Position numbers and translations under genes: made by a program | The notes under the pieces: generated by a model | What the model saw: the letters and a program-made list of their open reading frames with translations, nothing else | Databases searched by the model: none | What the model was told of the DNA's origin: nothing | Shown here: one piece after another, positions 53,966 through 63,689 of the stretch | How the letters are laid out: the number at the start of each line of letters is the position of its first letter | Numbering within the stretch: position 1 is the first letter of the stretch | Source: Prorocentrum cordatum | Lineage: Eukaryota > Sar > Dinophyceae > Prorocentrales > Prorocentraceae | Direction of reading: 5' to 3' | DNA length: 64,000 bases | Assembly: GCA_963575745.1 (NCBI GenBank) | Contig: CAUYUJ010011470.1 | Location: 19,833 to 83,832 of the forward strand

Positions 53966-54815
53966 TGCTGAGGCAGGCTGATGCTGAGGCTGAGGCAGGC
54001 TGAGGCTGAGGCAGGCTGAGGCTGAGGCCGAGGCTGAAGGCAGACTGAGGCTGAGGCTGAAGCATGCTGAGGCTGAGGCTGAGGCTGAGGCTGAGGCAGG
54101 CTGATGCTGAGGCAGGCTGAGGCTGAGGCTGATGCAGGCTGAGGCTGAGGCAGGCTGAGGCTGAGGCCGAGGCTGAAGGCAGACTGAGGCTGATGCTGAA
54201 GCAGGCTGAGGCTGAGGCTGAGGCAGGCTGAGGCTGAGGCTGAGGCAGGCTGATGCTGAGGCAGGCTGAGGCTGAGGCTGAGGCTGATGCAGGCTGAGGC
54301 TGAGGCAGGCTGAGGCTGAGGCCGAGGCTGAAGGCAGACTGAGGCTGAGGCTGAAGCAGGCTGAGGCTGAGGCTGAGGCAGGCTGAGGCTGAGGCTGAGG
54401 CAGGCTGATGCTGAGGCAGGCTGAGGCTGAGGCTGAGGCTGATGCAGGCTGAGGCTGAGGCAGGCTGAGGCTGAGGCCGAGGCTGAAGGCAGACTGAGGC
54501 TGAGGCTGAAAGGAGGAGGCTGAGGCTGAAGCAGGGAGGCTGAGGCTGAGGCTGATGCGGGCTGAGGCTGAGGCAGGTGAGGCTGAGGCCGAGGCTGAAG
54601 GCAGACTGAGGCTGAGGCTGAGCAGGCTGAGGCTGAGGCTGAGGCTGAGGCTGAGGCTGAGGCAGGCTGAGGCTGAGGCTGAGGCTGAGGCTGAGGCTGA
54701 GGCTGAGGCTGAGGCAGGCTGAGGCTGAGGCCGAGGCTGAAGGCAGGAGGCTGAGGCAGGCTGAGGCTGGCTGAGGCAGGCTGAGGCTGAGGCTGAGGCT
54801 GGCTGAGCTGCTGAC
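53966..54815. repeat. (GAGGCT)n array with 112-155 bp higher order
   Basis: GAGGCT hexamers with GCAGGCTGA and GATGCAGG variants. The marker GAGGCCGAGGCTGAAGGCAG recurs at 54,024, 54,163, 54,318, 54,473, 54,585 and 54,727, twice with an exact 155-bp spacing. Short GCGACTGC repeats follow to 54,870. Confidence 0.92.
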
Positions 54816-54979
54816 TGCCACTGCGACCGTTGCCACTGCGACTGTCATCGCGAATGCGACTGCGACTGCGAGAACAGCAGAATTCTACAACTGGATTCTC
54901 ACATGAATCGTAAGGGGAATGCTTCCAGATATGCTCCTACACATCGCTGTTAGGTTGCTTTGCCGGGATGATTGGATTA

Positions 54980-55022
54980 TCTTTGAATATTCCTCCTGTA
55001 GAGGGACAGGCCCCACTTGAAA
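54980..55022. mobile_element. IR-1 element copy e, right part
   Basis: CTTTGAATATTCCTCCTGTA, GAGGGACAGGCCCCACTTGA, then AA. Added to 53,269-53,380 it gives about 155 bp, a full IR-1. Confidence 0.8.
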
Positions 55023-56070
55023 CTTGCACCGCGCCGAACTGGAACTGCTCGCCGGATCTGCGAGAAGCATGCCTCGCAGAGGGAAGCAGACCTCAACGCG
55101 CGCTGGAACAGACAGCGGCACGCCAGGCGCGGTGATCTTCGCGCCACCGCAGATGACCCGAATGTGAGGTCGGGCGTGTCCCCCTACAGGGGGATTTTGG
55201 GCGAAAAACAAAAAATAGTCAACAAATGCTCAGAAATGACCAAAAAAAATCGTCCCGAGACTTTTTGTTCAACTATCTCTTATTATTCCTCCTGCAGAGG
55301 GACAGGCCCGACTTAACCCAAATGTTGCCCCTCCCTGCCACTTGAGCGACGATAGGAGATGGGCCTTGAGCGAGAACAGACACAGCGGACCTTACGCCGC
55401 GGCTTCCGCGGGCCGCCAGCATTGGACACCGCGTAGGGGAGAAGGCGGCCACGCGCGAACCTGCACGGGAAACATCTGCGGGCGAATGTCGGCGCAGTCG
55501 ACCCAGTTTTCTTCCGTCGCTCGCCGGGAGGTTTCCGGAGGTCGTCGGAAGTCCACGAGATCCCGCAGAGGTCTCAGGAGGCCTCCGCAGGCGCAAGGAA
55601 GGCACAGACCATCCTGCTGCCTCCCTGAAATGCGACGGAGCGTGAAAGCTACAGCGTCGAAGAAGATCACGACTAGAACCCATGGGGCAAATGCCCTATC
55701 TTTCTGCAGCATTTCTCAAGCCGGATCGAGACCGAAGCCAGGCAGAAACGCCTGGAGTACACAGAAAATGTGACACTCAAGTCTCAGGATCCCCCCGCCG
55801 CCCCCTCCTGAGCTTCTGCGGCAGCCTGCACAAATTCACGCGCACGTGCGGAAGCGAGCTCACGGCGTCCGCGCCCACCCAGTCGGTGAGCTCGGCCCAC
55901 CTCAAATTCTCCTCGGGCGGGGGGAAGCGCGACCACGACGTCGTGGAGAGATCAAGGCCAAGACTCCCGATCCAGTGTTCTTGTGCACACTTGTTTTTCG
56001 AGCCGGATCGACCAGTGCAGGCACCCGATTCCAAAACAGTGCAAAAAAACGCCCGCCGTGCTCTGATTGA
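55023..56070 (-). CDS. Gene-like region, hypothetical, interrupted by IR-1 copy f
   Basis: On the minus strand, joining across IR-1 copy f gives the frame SPIVAQVAGRGNIWVICGGA, then KITAPGVPLSVPARVEVCFP and LRGMLLADPASSSSSARC, with normal composition. Farther upstream PPPEENLRWAELTDWVGADA and VSSLPHVRVNLCRLPQKL (55,790-55,950) also looks coding. A plus-strand frame is open over the same DNA (to 55,773), so the strand is uncertain. No family is recognised. No GT-AG pair bounds the IR-1 copy. Confidence 0.35.
55165..55316. mobile_element. IR-1 element, complete copy f (152 bp)
   Basis: Left end TGAGGTCGGGCGTGTCCCCC; right end reverse-complemented TTAAGTCGGGCCTGTCCCTC. Flanks CCCGAATG (55,157-55,164) and CCCAAATG (55,317-55,324) are an 8-bp duplication with one change. 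Confidence 0.85.
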
Positions 56071-56089
56071 AGACAGGGATGTGTGAGGA

Positions 56090-56161
56090 TGCGGAGGAGG
56101 ACTATAAGGAAGGGGGAGGGGAGGCGGCCGAGAAGGAGCAAGGCGTAGGGAGGAGACGGAA

Positions 56162-56258
<97 letters not shown>

Positions 56259-56400
56259 GGCCGCCACGGCCGCTTTGGCCGCTGCCTGCCGGATCCCCGG
56301 GGAGTGGCGGGGGGGGGGAAGAGGGAGGGCGCGAGCCGAGGAGGGGGAGGAGGAGGAGGAGGAGGAGGAGGAGGAGGAGGAGGAGGAGGAGGAGGAGGAG
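56090..56400. repeat. (ACG)n, (GCG)n and (GGA)n arrays, purine orientation
   Basis: ACG array 56,162-56,220, GCG array 56,221-56,252, unique GC-rich piece, then GGA array 56,345-56,400 running into the gap. Confidence 0.93.
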
Positions 56401-56500
56401 NNNNNNNNNNNNNNNNNNNNNNNNNNNNNNNNNNNNNNNNNNNNNNNNNNNNNNNNNNNNNNNNNNNNNNNNNNNNNNNNNNNNNNNNNNNNNNNNNNNN
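56401..56500. other. Assembly gap (100 N)
   Basis: Exactly 100 N, a usual placeholder for a gap of unknown size. GGA lies to its left and CAT to its right. Confidence 0.99.
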
Positions 56501-56532
56501 CATCATCATCAGCATCATCAGCATCTGTCGGT

Positions 56533-56586
<54 letters not shown>

Positions 56587-56587
56587 G

Positions 56588-56665
<78 letters not shown>

Positions 56666-56670
56666 ATCAG

Positions 56671-56704
<34 letters not shown>

Positions 56705-56712
56705 GTCATCGC

Positions 56713-56748
<36 letters not shown>

Positions 56749-57086
56749 GATCGTCATCGCCATCGTCATCATCATCATCAGCATCATCATCAGCATCAGC
56801 ATCAGCATCAGCATCATCAGCATCATCATCGCCATCGTCATCGTAATCGTCATCCTCATCATCAGCAATCATCATCCCCACCACCACCAATAGCATCAGC
56901 AACATCACCATCATCAGCAGCAGCGCATCCGCATCATCATCAGCATCATCAGCATCATCACCACCACCATCAGCTTCATCATAATCATCAGCATCATCAT
57001 CTCAGCCGCATCAGCATCATCTTATCATCCTCGCATTATCATGTGCATCATCATCATCATCTTTTCATCATCATCAGCAGCATCAG

Positions 57087-57123
<37 letters not shown>

Positions 57124-57319
57124 GTCATCGTCATCATCATCATAACCATCATCAGCATCATCTTCATCAGCATCATCATCATGATCAGCATCAGCATCAG
57201 CAGCATCATCATCATCAGCATCAGCAGCATCATCATCATCAACAACATCATCATCTCATCGTCATCATCATCAGCAGCATCATCATCATCAGAATCGTCA
57301 TCATCATCATCAGCATCAG

Positions 57320-57401
<82 letters not shown>

Positions 57402-57405
57402 GTCC
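56501..57405. repeat. (CAT)n array
   Basis: CAT with CGT-rich block at 56,704-56,770 and CAG interruptions. Confidence 0.95.
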
Positions 57406-57600
57406 GCCTCCTCCTCCTCTTCCTCCTCCTCATCCTCCTCTTCTTATTATTCTTCCTCATCATCATCCTCCTCCTCCTCGTCCTCCTCCTCCTCCTCCTC
57501 CTCCTCCTCCTCCTCCCCCTCTCACTCCCCCTCCTCCTCCTCCCCCTCCTACTCCCCCTCCTCCCCCCGCCTCCCCCCCCCCTCCTCCACTCCGCGGGGA
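57406..57600. repeat. (TCC)n array
   Basis: TCC/CCC array following the CAT array. Confidence 0.93.
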
Positions 57601-57604
57601 CACG

Positions 57605-58330
57605 GCGCAGAGGCTTCCTCCAATCCACAGAGTAGCTGGTGGCATCCGAGCCCTATCCCCACCAACCATCGGCTATCATGCATCGACGGTCTGAAGCTGG
57701 GCGAGGGCTGGCAAATCCGTGGCTGCTAAAACTGTCCTCCAGGAAGAAAAAATCCCATCATAGAACTCAGAGCATTATGTGGTAAACGGGCTGCTTCCCG
57801 GAAGAAACAAACAATTTCCCTGAGCTCCGTTTTGGCAGCCACGGGTTTGCCAGCCTTCGCCTGGCTTCTGAGACGTGAGGCGGGGGCCGAACCCTACGGT
57901 CAGCCCATACAGCAAAGGCGCACGATAGGGATGCAACGGCCTTGGAGGACCACGTCGGCATTCTGCCAGCGGGGCGCGGCCAGCGCAAGCGGCCAAGGAT
58001 GGGCCGAAGGGGAAGGATGCAAGGGTAGCCTTGGAAAGTCGCTCATCCTTGCTGTGCGGATGGACTGTAGGTGGCGGCATCCGAGCCCTACCCCCACAAA
58101 CCATCAGCTCTCCTGCATCGATGGGAGGCGGGGAGGGCTGAACCCCACCCCCGACGCCCCCATCGAGTTGCCTGGAGCGCGGATCGGCGAGGGTGGGATT
58201 CGGATTTCGCCGCCGAAGAGAAGCTCGTGGCCCCCTGCGCAGGGCCAGTCTCTCGGCCTGGGCCGCATGTCGATGGCCTGGGGCCCGACGGCCCCATGAG
58301 GCATTGCCCCTGCAAAGCGCCGTCATTACA
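57605..58330 (+). repeat. Local duplication and dispersed repeat R6 (57,905-58,075)
   Basis: GGTGGCATCCGAGCCCTATC and ACCAACCATCGGCTATC at 57,640 recur as GGCATCCGAGCCCTACCCCC and ACAAACCATCAGCTCTC at 58,076. Between them R6 reads CAGCGGGGCGCGGCCAGCG, GGCCAAGGATGGGCCGAAGG. No gene is trusted here. Confidence 0.6.
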
Positions 58331-58560
58331 GTAGGAGCTCGACCACAAAAACCTTCCACGAGAAACCCAACCCGGAGACCCCAGGACGTCCATTGATTTG
58401 TTGGTGTGGGAACGGCACGCTTTCCATAGCAAAACCCTAGAAACCTAGGAAACCCAGGGCACCCTGGAGGCAAGCAGTGTGTTTCTTGGCACGGGCCTCG
58501 ACTCTAATCACAGCAAAGGCGAAGGGGCGGGTCGAGGGCAGGGGGTAGGAGCACGACCAT
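58331..58560 (+). repeat. Dispersed repeat R5, full copy
   Basis: CCTTCCACGAGAAACCCAAC, GAGACCCCAGGACGTCCATT, CCTGGAGGCAAGCAGTGTGT, CAAAGGCGAAGGGGCGGGTC; matches 42,600-42,840 in reverse and 43,575-43,745 directly. Confidence 0.75.
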
Positions 58561-58815
58561 GCGCGCCTCAGAGAACTTTGGTTCCATGGGATCGTGGCCG
58601 TTGGTTCCGGGGATCGTGGCCGCCTGGACCAAAAATGTACATTCGGCCCGTGGCAGAAGGATGCGCGCTGAGGTTGCCAGGGCCTTGGACGCCCATTTCG
58701 AGGCTTTTCGAGCGGGGCGCGGCCAACGAAAGTGGCCAAGGATGGACCGAGGAGGCAAGGATGCAAGGGTACCCCTGAGAAGGCTGCCCATCGATACTAT
58801 GCGGGGTGACTGTAG
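58561..58815 (+). repeat. Dispersed repeat R6, second local copy
   Basis: CGAGCGGGGCGCGGCCAACG, AGTGGCCAAGGATGGACCGA, GGAGGCAAGGATGCAAGG. R5 followed by R6 here has the same order as the inverted module at 42,390-42,840. Confidence 0.75.
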
Positions 58816-58950
58816 CCAGCACTGCGGCTGGATAAACTGTCAGGACGTCTCGGGCGAAGCCGCCGCAGGACCGCTGCTGAACCAGGTGGTCTCGGGCTCC
58901 CCCTCCCCGGTGCGAGACGCGCGTCTGTGGTCGTCGCCTGCCAACAGTTA
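58812..58950 (+). CDS. Possible exon, hypothetical
   Basis: Plus frame QHCGWINCQDVSGEAAAGPL, LNQVVSGSPSPVRDARLWSS, PANS* follows GACTGTAGCCAG. Short and unplaced; could be a terminal exon. Confidence 0.25.
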
Positions 58951-59285
58951 GAACCCTCTGGCGAAACGCTGCTAGGGAACGAGAAGACTGGCTTGGAGAA
59001 AAAAAAACGACATCTCATTGCACCGACCTTGCAGACGTCTTGCAGCGGATGTTTGCATGGATTTCTGCCCAGGCAAGACCCCGAAACGGCGAGCGAAAAA
59101 CGAAGTGAATTTCACATGGAATGTTTATAGTCTTCATTCCTCCTGGACAAAAAAAAAAAAAAACAAAAAAAAAAACACGAAATGCACTTCGAAATCCGGA
59201 GCGAAATGCCCCAGGACACTCCGGGCCCATCCCAATGTTTTCCGAACGAAATCCGCCATTCGATGTTGGCGCCGCGAAACTTCGG
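58951..59285. other. Unique stretch with A-rich block at 59,150-59,176
   Basis: Contains CCTGGAC followed by A15, C, A11, then ACACG. A poly(A) remnant of a retroposed RNA is possible, but no gene ends clearly just upstream. Confidence 0.4.
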
Positions 59286-59289
59286 AGGT

Positions 59290-59430
59290 GTGAGACTGCG
59301 GGGCGCCCGCCAAGGTGCTGAAGAGGACCGGGTCGTCGCTCTTCCCGTTGAAGAAGACGTCCGGGTTGCAGACGATGCGCAGGCCCAGGGCCTCGCGGGA
59401 GGGGCGGGAAGACCAGGGCTCTCTCTCTCT
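59290..59430 (-). CDS. Possible exon, hypothetical
   Basis: Minus frame PREALGLRIVCNPDVFFNGK then SDDPVLFSTLAGAPQSHTSE looks like ordinary protein and begins after a polypyrimidine/GA tract ((CT)n at 59,420-59,450 on plus). No family is recognised. Confidence 0.3.
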
Positions 59431-59700
59431 CTTTCTCTCTCTCGCTCCTCTTCCCCACCCCTTTCCCTTCCCATCCCATCGCCTAGATACTTCAAACTCT
59501 CTGCTTCTCCCGCCTCCCCTGGAGGAGCAAGATGCCACACAATCACAGAAACTGTGGGCGGATTTTTTCGGGGGGCGGCGCTGGATCCTCTGGGGCGTGG
59601 GGCGCACCAAAAGCGACGCTGGGGGTGGGGGTGCCGCCAGGGGTCCAGCACCGCCCCGAAAAATCCCCGCGGACCTGCGAAAGCTCAGGTCTTTAATGCT
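59431..59700. other. Spacer with (CT)n microsatellite
   Basis: CT repeat at 59,420-59,452; the rest is unique with nothing recognised. Confidence 0.4.
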
Positions 59701-59704
59701 GTCT

Positions 59705-60391
59705 ATTCCTCGATCCTGTTCCCTCCTCCCGCCTCCTTCTCATTCTCCTTCTCCTTCTCCTGTTCCTCCTCCTCCTCCTCCTCCTCCTCCGCCTCCTCCT
59801 CTTCGCCGCACTCGAAATCCTCCCTCCTCTCCTCCTCTCCTCCCTCCTCCTCCTCTCCTCCTCCTCCTCCTCCTCCTCCTCCTCCTCCTCCTCCTCCTCC
59901 TCCTCCCTCCTCCTCCTCCCTCCTCCCTCTCCCCTCCTCCTCCTCCTCCTCCCTCCTCCTCCTCCTCCTCCTCCTCCTCCTCCTCCTCCTCCTCCACCTC
60001 CTCCTCCTCCTGCTCCTCCTCCTCCTATTCCTGCCTCCTCCTCCCTGCTCATCCCTCCTCCTCCTCCTCATCCTGCCTCCTCCTCCCTGCTGCTGCTTCC
60101 CCTCCTCCTTCGCCCTAGCTGCCCCCTTCCCTCCTCCTTGCAGCACGGCTGAGCCCGGTGCCAGCGCGAAGTCCAGCGGCGGAAGAGCCCTCCGGCGGCG
60201 GCCGGGTGCGCTCTCTCCCCCCGCCTCGTTATCCTCCCCCTTCTTCGTTCCACCTCCCCCCCGCCTCGTTATCCTACTCTTCCCTCCTCCTTCTCCCCTT
60301 CCTCCCTCCTCCTGCCCCCTCCGACATCCTCCCGCCTCTTCCTCCTCCTCTTCCTCCTCCTCCTCATCCATTATTTTTCCTATGAGTAACT
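59705..60391. repeat. (TCC)n array, long and imperfect
   Basis: About 400 bp of TCC, then decayed TCC-rich DNA with GCCTCCTCCTCCCTGCT duplicates at 60,034 and 60,076 and a duplicated CCCCGCCTCGTTATCCT near 60,219 and 60,258. Confidence 0.9.
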
Positions 60392-61060
60392 CCTCCCTGT
60401 CGGGATGGCCAGTCGTAAGGGCGGGCGGGGCGTTTCGCCTGAGACTTCCTTACCATTCAGGAGCCTGAAGGTTTGGAACTAGCGACAGCTTCACGGATGG
60501 AGGGCGGGTCGCTTTCAAAACGTGGCTCTCGCCTGAGCGCCACGCGCACTCGTCTTAAAAAATTGCAAGCATCTCACGGATTGAGGCCGGGTCGCTTCCA
60601 AAATGCGGCTCTCGCCTCAGCGCCGCGCACCTTCGTTCTTAAAATGTGAATATCGCCCTAGTGCCGCGCACAGTCGTCTTAGAAAACTGCAAGGGTCTCA
60701 CGGATTGAGGGCGGTTCGTTTTCAAAATGTGGCTTTCGCCTTAGCGCCACGCACGTTCATTTTGAACATGTTGCAAGAGTTTCACAGATTGAATGCGGCT
60801 CCATTTCAAAATGTGGCTCTCGCCTTAGCGCCACGCACATTCGTCTTAAGAAAATGCGAGAGTTTCGCGGATTCTCATGGCTAACATTCCAGAAATTGTG
60901 TTCTGGCGCGATTCAAGGTTGTCAGTGCGCAACAGTTACGTCGATTCGCGGCTACGACTTCCCAGGGATGATGTTCTGGCACGATTCATGATCGTCAAGA
61001 CGCAACAATCAGGTTGATTCGTGGCGTTGACATCCTGAGAATGGGTTTACACTGATCCTC
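60392..61060 (+). repeat. Higher-order repeat H, unit C
   Basis: Same lead-in (CTCCCTGTCG, GGGCGGGGCGTTTCGCCTGA), 83-bp subunits starting near 60,490, 60,572, 60,696, 60,781 and 60,863, and the same tail (GTTCTGGCACGATTC, CAAGACGCAACAATCAGG, GGGTTTACACTGATCC) as at 22.2-23.9 kb, 37 kb away. Confidence 0.85.
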
Positions 61061-61125
61061 CTCCTCCTCCTCCTCCTCCTCCTCCTCCTCCTCCTCCTCC
61101 TCACCCTCCTCCTCCTCCTCCACAT
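61055..61125. repeat. (TCC)n array
   Basis: TCC array directly after the unit C tail, as after units A and B. Confidence 0.92.
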
Positions 61126-61204
61126 CGGCCCTCTCCAGACCCCGTCGAAACGCGAAAGAAAACATGACGCAGGTTTTCGGTCATTTTGGGCTTCCATGTG
61201 ACAT

Positions 61205-61320
61205 TAACAGACCCTGGGACTGTCCAAAACGACTCCGGATGAAAAACCGGTCCCTGGCAATGGGTCGAGACCTCCAGGGGTCCACTTTGTGAAACAGATC
61301 ATGATGTCGGGAGTCCTGCC
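61205..61320 (+). repeat. Dispersed repeat R8, second copy
   Basis: CCGGATGAAAAACCGGTCCC and GGGTCGAGACCTCCAGGGGT resemble 24,305-24,365. Confidence 0.45.
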
Positions 61321-61369
61321 CGTACCTGCTTCTTCCCTCCTGAACTTCGATGTGATTTCGATTGCAAGT

Positions 61370-61500
61370 TGATTTGCGTTTCGTTGCAGACACCGATTCA
61401 AACTTCGAACTCGTGTAGATTGTATGTCGATGTGCATTTCGATGTGAATGTCGATCTCATTTGGGCTGAAATCTCGAATTTCATGTCGATTATCCTGGTC
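61370..61500. repeat. Short GTCGATGTG/TTCGATGTGA repeats
   Basis: TTCGATGTGATTTCG, TGTCGATGTGCATTTCGATG and similar ~12-bp words recur about six times from 61,340 to 61,490. Confidence 0.5.
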
Positions 61501-61509
61501 CTCAATGAC

Positions 61510-61716
61510 CTGCTCGTAGTCGTCATCATCATCGTCGGTCTCGTCACCATTGTCGTTGGTAACACCATCCTCCTCGTCGTCACCATCAACACCACCATCG
61601 TCACCGTCATCATCCTCGTCATCCTCGGCCACTGTCCCCGCCTCCTGATTGTCCTCGACAATCATCATCAACAACAACAAGAACAACAACAACAAAAAGC
61701 ATCATCATCAGCACCG

Positions 61717-61785
<69 letters not shown>

Positions 61786-61944
61786 CCACAACCACCATCA
61801 ACGCAATCACAAGATGATCGTGTGCATGACCATGGTGTATGTGTCGCCGTTATCGTCATCACTTCGTCGTCGCCGCCGTTGTCACCAACAGAATCAGCAT
61901 AATTGTCGACAACATTATCATCATCATCAGCATCATCACCACCG

Positions 61945-61993
<49 letters not shown>

Positions 61994-62740
61994 AATCAAC
62001 ATCACCATCAGAAGCAGCTGCAACGTAAACCTCATCGTCATAATCATCATCCTCATCGTCGTCACCGTCATCATCATCCTTATTGTCCATTATCATCATC
62101 ATTATCATCACCATCGTCGTCGTCATCGTCATCGTTATCATCACCATCACCATCACCATCACCATTACCATCATTACATTCATAATCATGATCATCGTCA
62201 TCATCAGATTCAGTGCCACCGATCGCATCATGACCATAGTCGTTGTCACCATAAGGATGATCTTCATCATCGTCACCAGTTTCAGCATCGTCACAATGGT
62301 AATCATCATCAGGATCATCATCAGCATCATCATCTTCATAATCATAATCATCATCACTACACTAATCATTATCATCATCATAATCGTCAGAACCATCATT
62401 TTCATCATCATCAGCAGCATAATCATCATTATCAGTATCATCAGCATCATCATCAGCAGCAACATCATCATCATCATCAGCATCATCATCAGCATCATCA
62501 TCGTCATCAACATCTTCATGTTCATCTTCATCAGCATCATCAAGAGCATCATCGGAAGCATCATCCTCACCACTACCATGATCACCTTCATTGTAAGCCA
62601 CCACGCCCGCCATCATCATTATCATCAGCATCATCAGAATCATCATCAACATCATCAGCATCATCATCATCATCTCAATCATCATCACCACCATCATCAT
62701 CATAATCATCACAAGTATCATCGTTCTTATCATCATGAAT

Positions 62741-62782
<42 letters not shown>

Positions 62783-63180
62783 GTCGTCATCGTCATCGCC
62801 ATCGTCAGGGTCATAATCAGCAGCATCATCCTCATCATCATCATTATCATCATCAGCAGCATCAGCATCAGCATCAGCATCCACATCATCATCATCATCA
62901 CCATCGTCACCATCGTCACCATCACCATCACCATCACCAACATCATCAGCAGCATCATCACCATCATCATCATCATCATCGTCATCAGCATCATCATGGT
63001 CGTCATCATCCTCATCATCATCAGTATCAGTGTAAGTATCGTCGTCGTCGCGTCGTTGTTGTCGTCAACCGTCGTCATTACCAGCATCATCATCACCACC
63101 ATCACCATCACCATCACCATGACCATCACCATTACAATCATCATCGCGACCATCATCACCACCATCATCATCCTCGACAT
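61510..63180. repeat. (CAT)n array with CGT, CAC and AAC interruptions
   Basis: About 1.7 kb; poly-His, poly-Ile, poly-Met and poly-Asp frames only. Confidence 0.93.
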
Positions 63181-63259
63181 GATCGTCACCAATATTGTCG
63201 TCGTGCCCCCACCCACCAACCCACCCACCCACCCCCTCCGCACAACGCAGCAAATGCGA
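63181..63259. other. Short spacer with CACCCACC tetranucleotide run
   Basis: CCCACCCACCAACCCACCCA run at 63,206-63,235. Confidence 0.6.
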
Positions 63260-63680
63260 CTGGCGAGCTGACATCCCGGCAGCTCCCAGAGACAGCGACC
63301 GACAACGACGACAGCCGATGACGCGAGCTACGACGAGGGCGCCGAGGACAAAGGCAAGGAAGAGGACAGAGACGAAGAGTGAGATTAGGACCACGACGAC
63401 GACGGCGACGAGAATGAGCATGAGGACCAGAACTAGGAGGGGCAGAATAACGAGGCCAAGGACGAGGACAAGGACGAGGAGGGAGAGGAGGGCGACGACA
63501 AGGGAGAGAACGCCGACGACGACAAGGACGAGGACAACAACGGCGAGGATGATGATGGAGAGGGCAGCAAGGACGACGACGAGGATGAGGACGGGGAGGG
63601 AAAGGATGACGAGGCTGCGAACGAGGCCGAGGGAGAGGATGACCACGACGCGGACCACGACGGGACGGTGACGACGGCGA
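63260..63680. repeat. (GAC/GAGGAC)n degenerate array, purine orientation
   Basis: GACGAC, GAGGAC and GACAAGG units of mixed length; Thr/Arg- or Asp-rich frames only. Confidence 0.85.
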
Positions 63681-63689
63681 CGAAGACAG

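Larger units (their letters stand above)
53247..55044. repeat. 22-bp direct repeats flanking split IR-1 copy e
   Basis: CTTGCACCGTGCCGAACTAG then AA (53,247-53,268) and CTTGCACCGCGCCGAACTGG then AA (55,023-55,044): 20 of 22 identical, one on each side of an element whose halves are 1.6 kb apart. Confidence 0.8.

Noticed and set aside
53484-54848. 454-codon minus frame with Ser/Leu/Pro/Gln repeats
   Set aside because: It lies wholly on the 73-bp minisatellite and GAGGCT array; 73 is not a multiple of three, so the frame is not maintained by selection.
59150-59176. Poly(A) tail of a processed pseudogene
   Set aside because: The A-run is interrupted and no coding 3' end, leader relict or target duplication was found around it.
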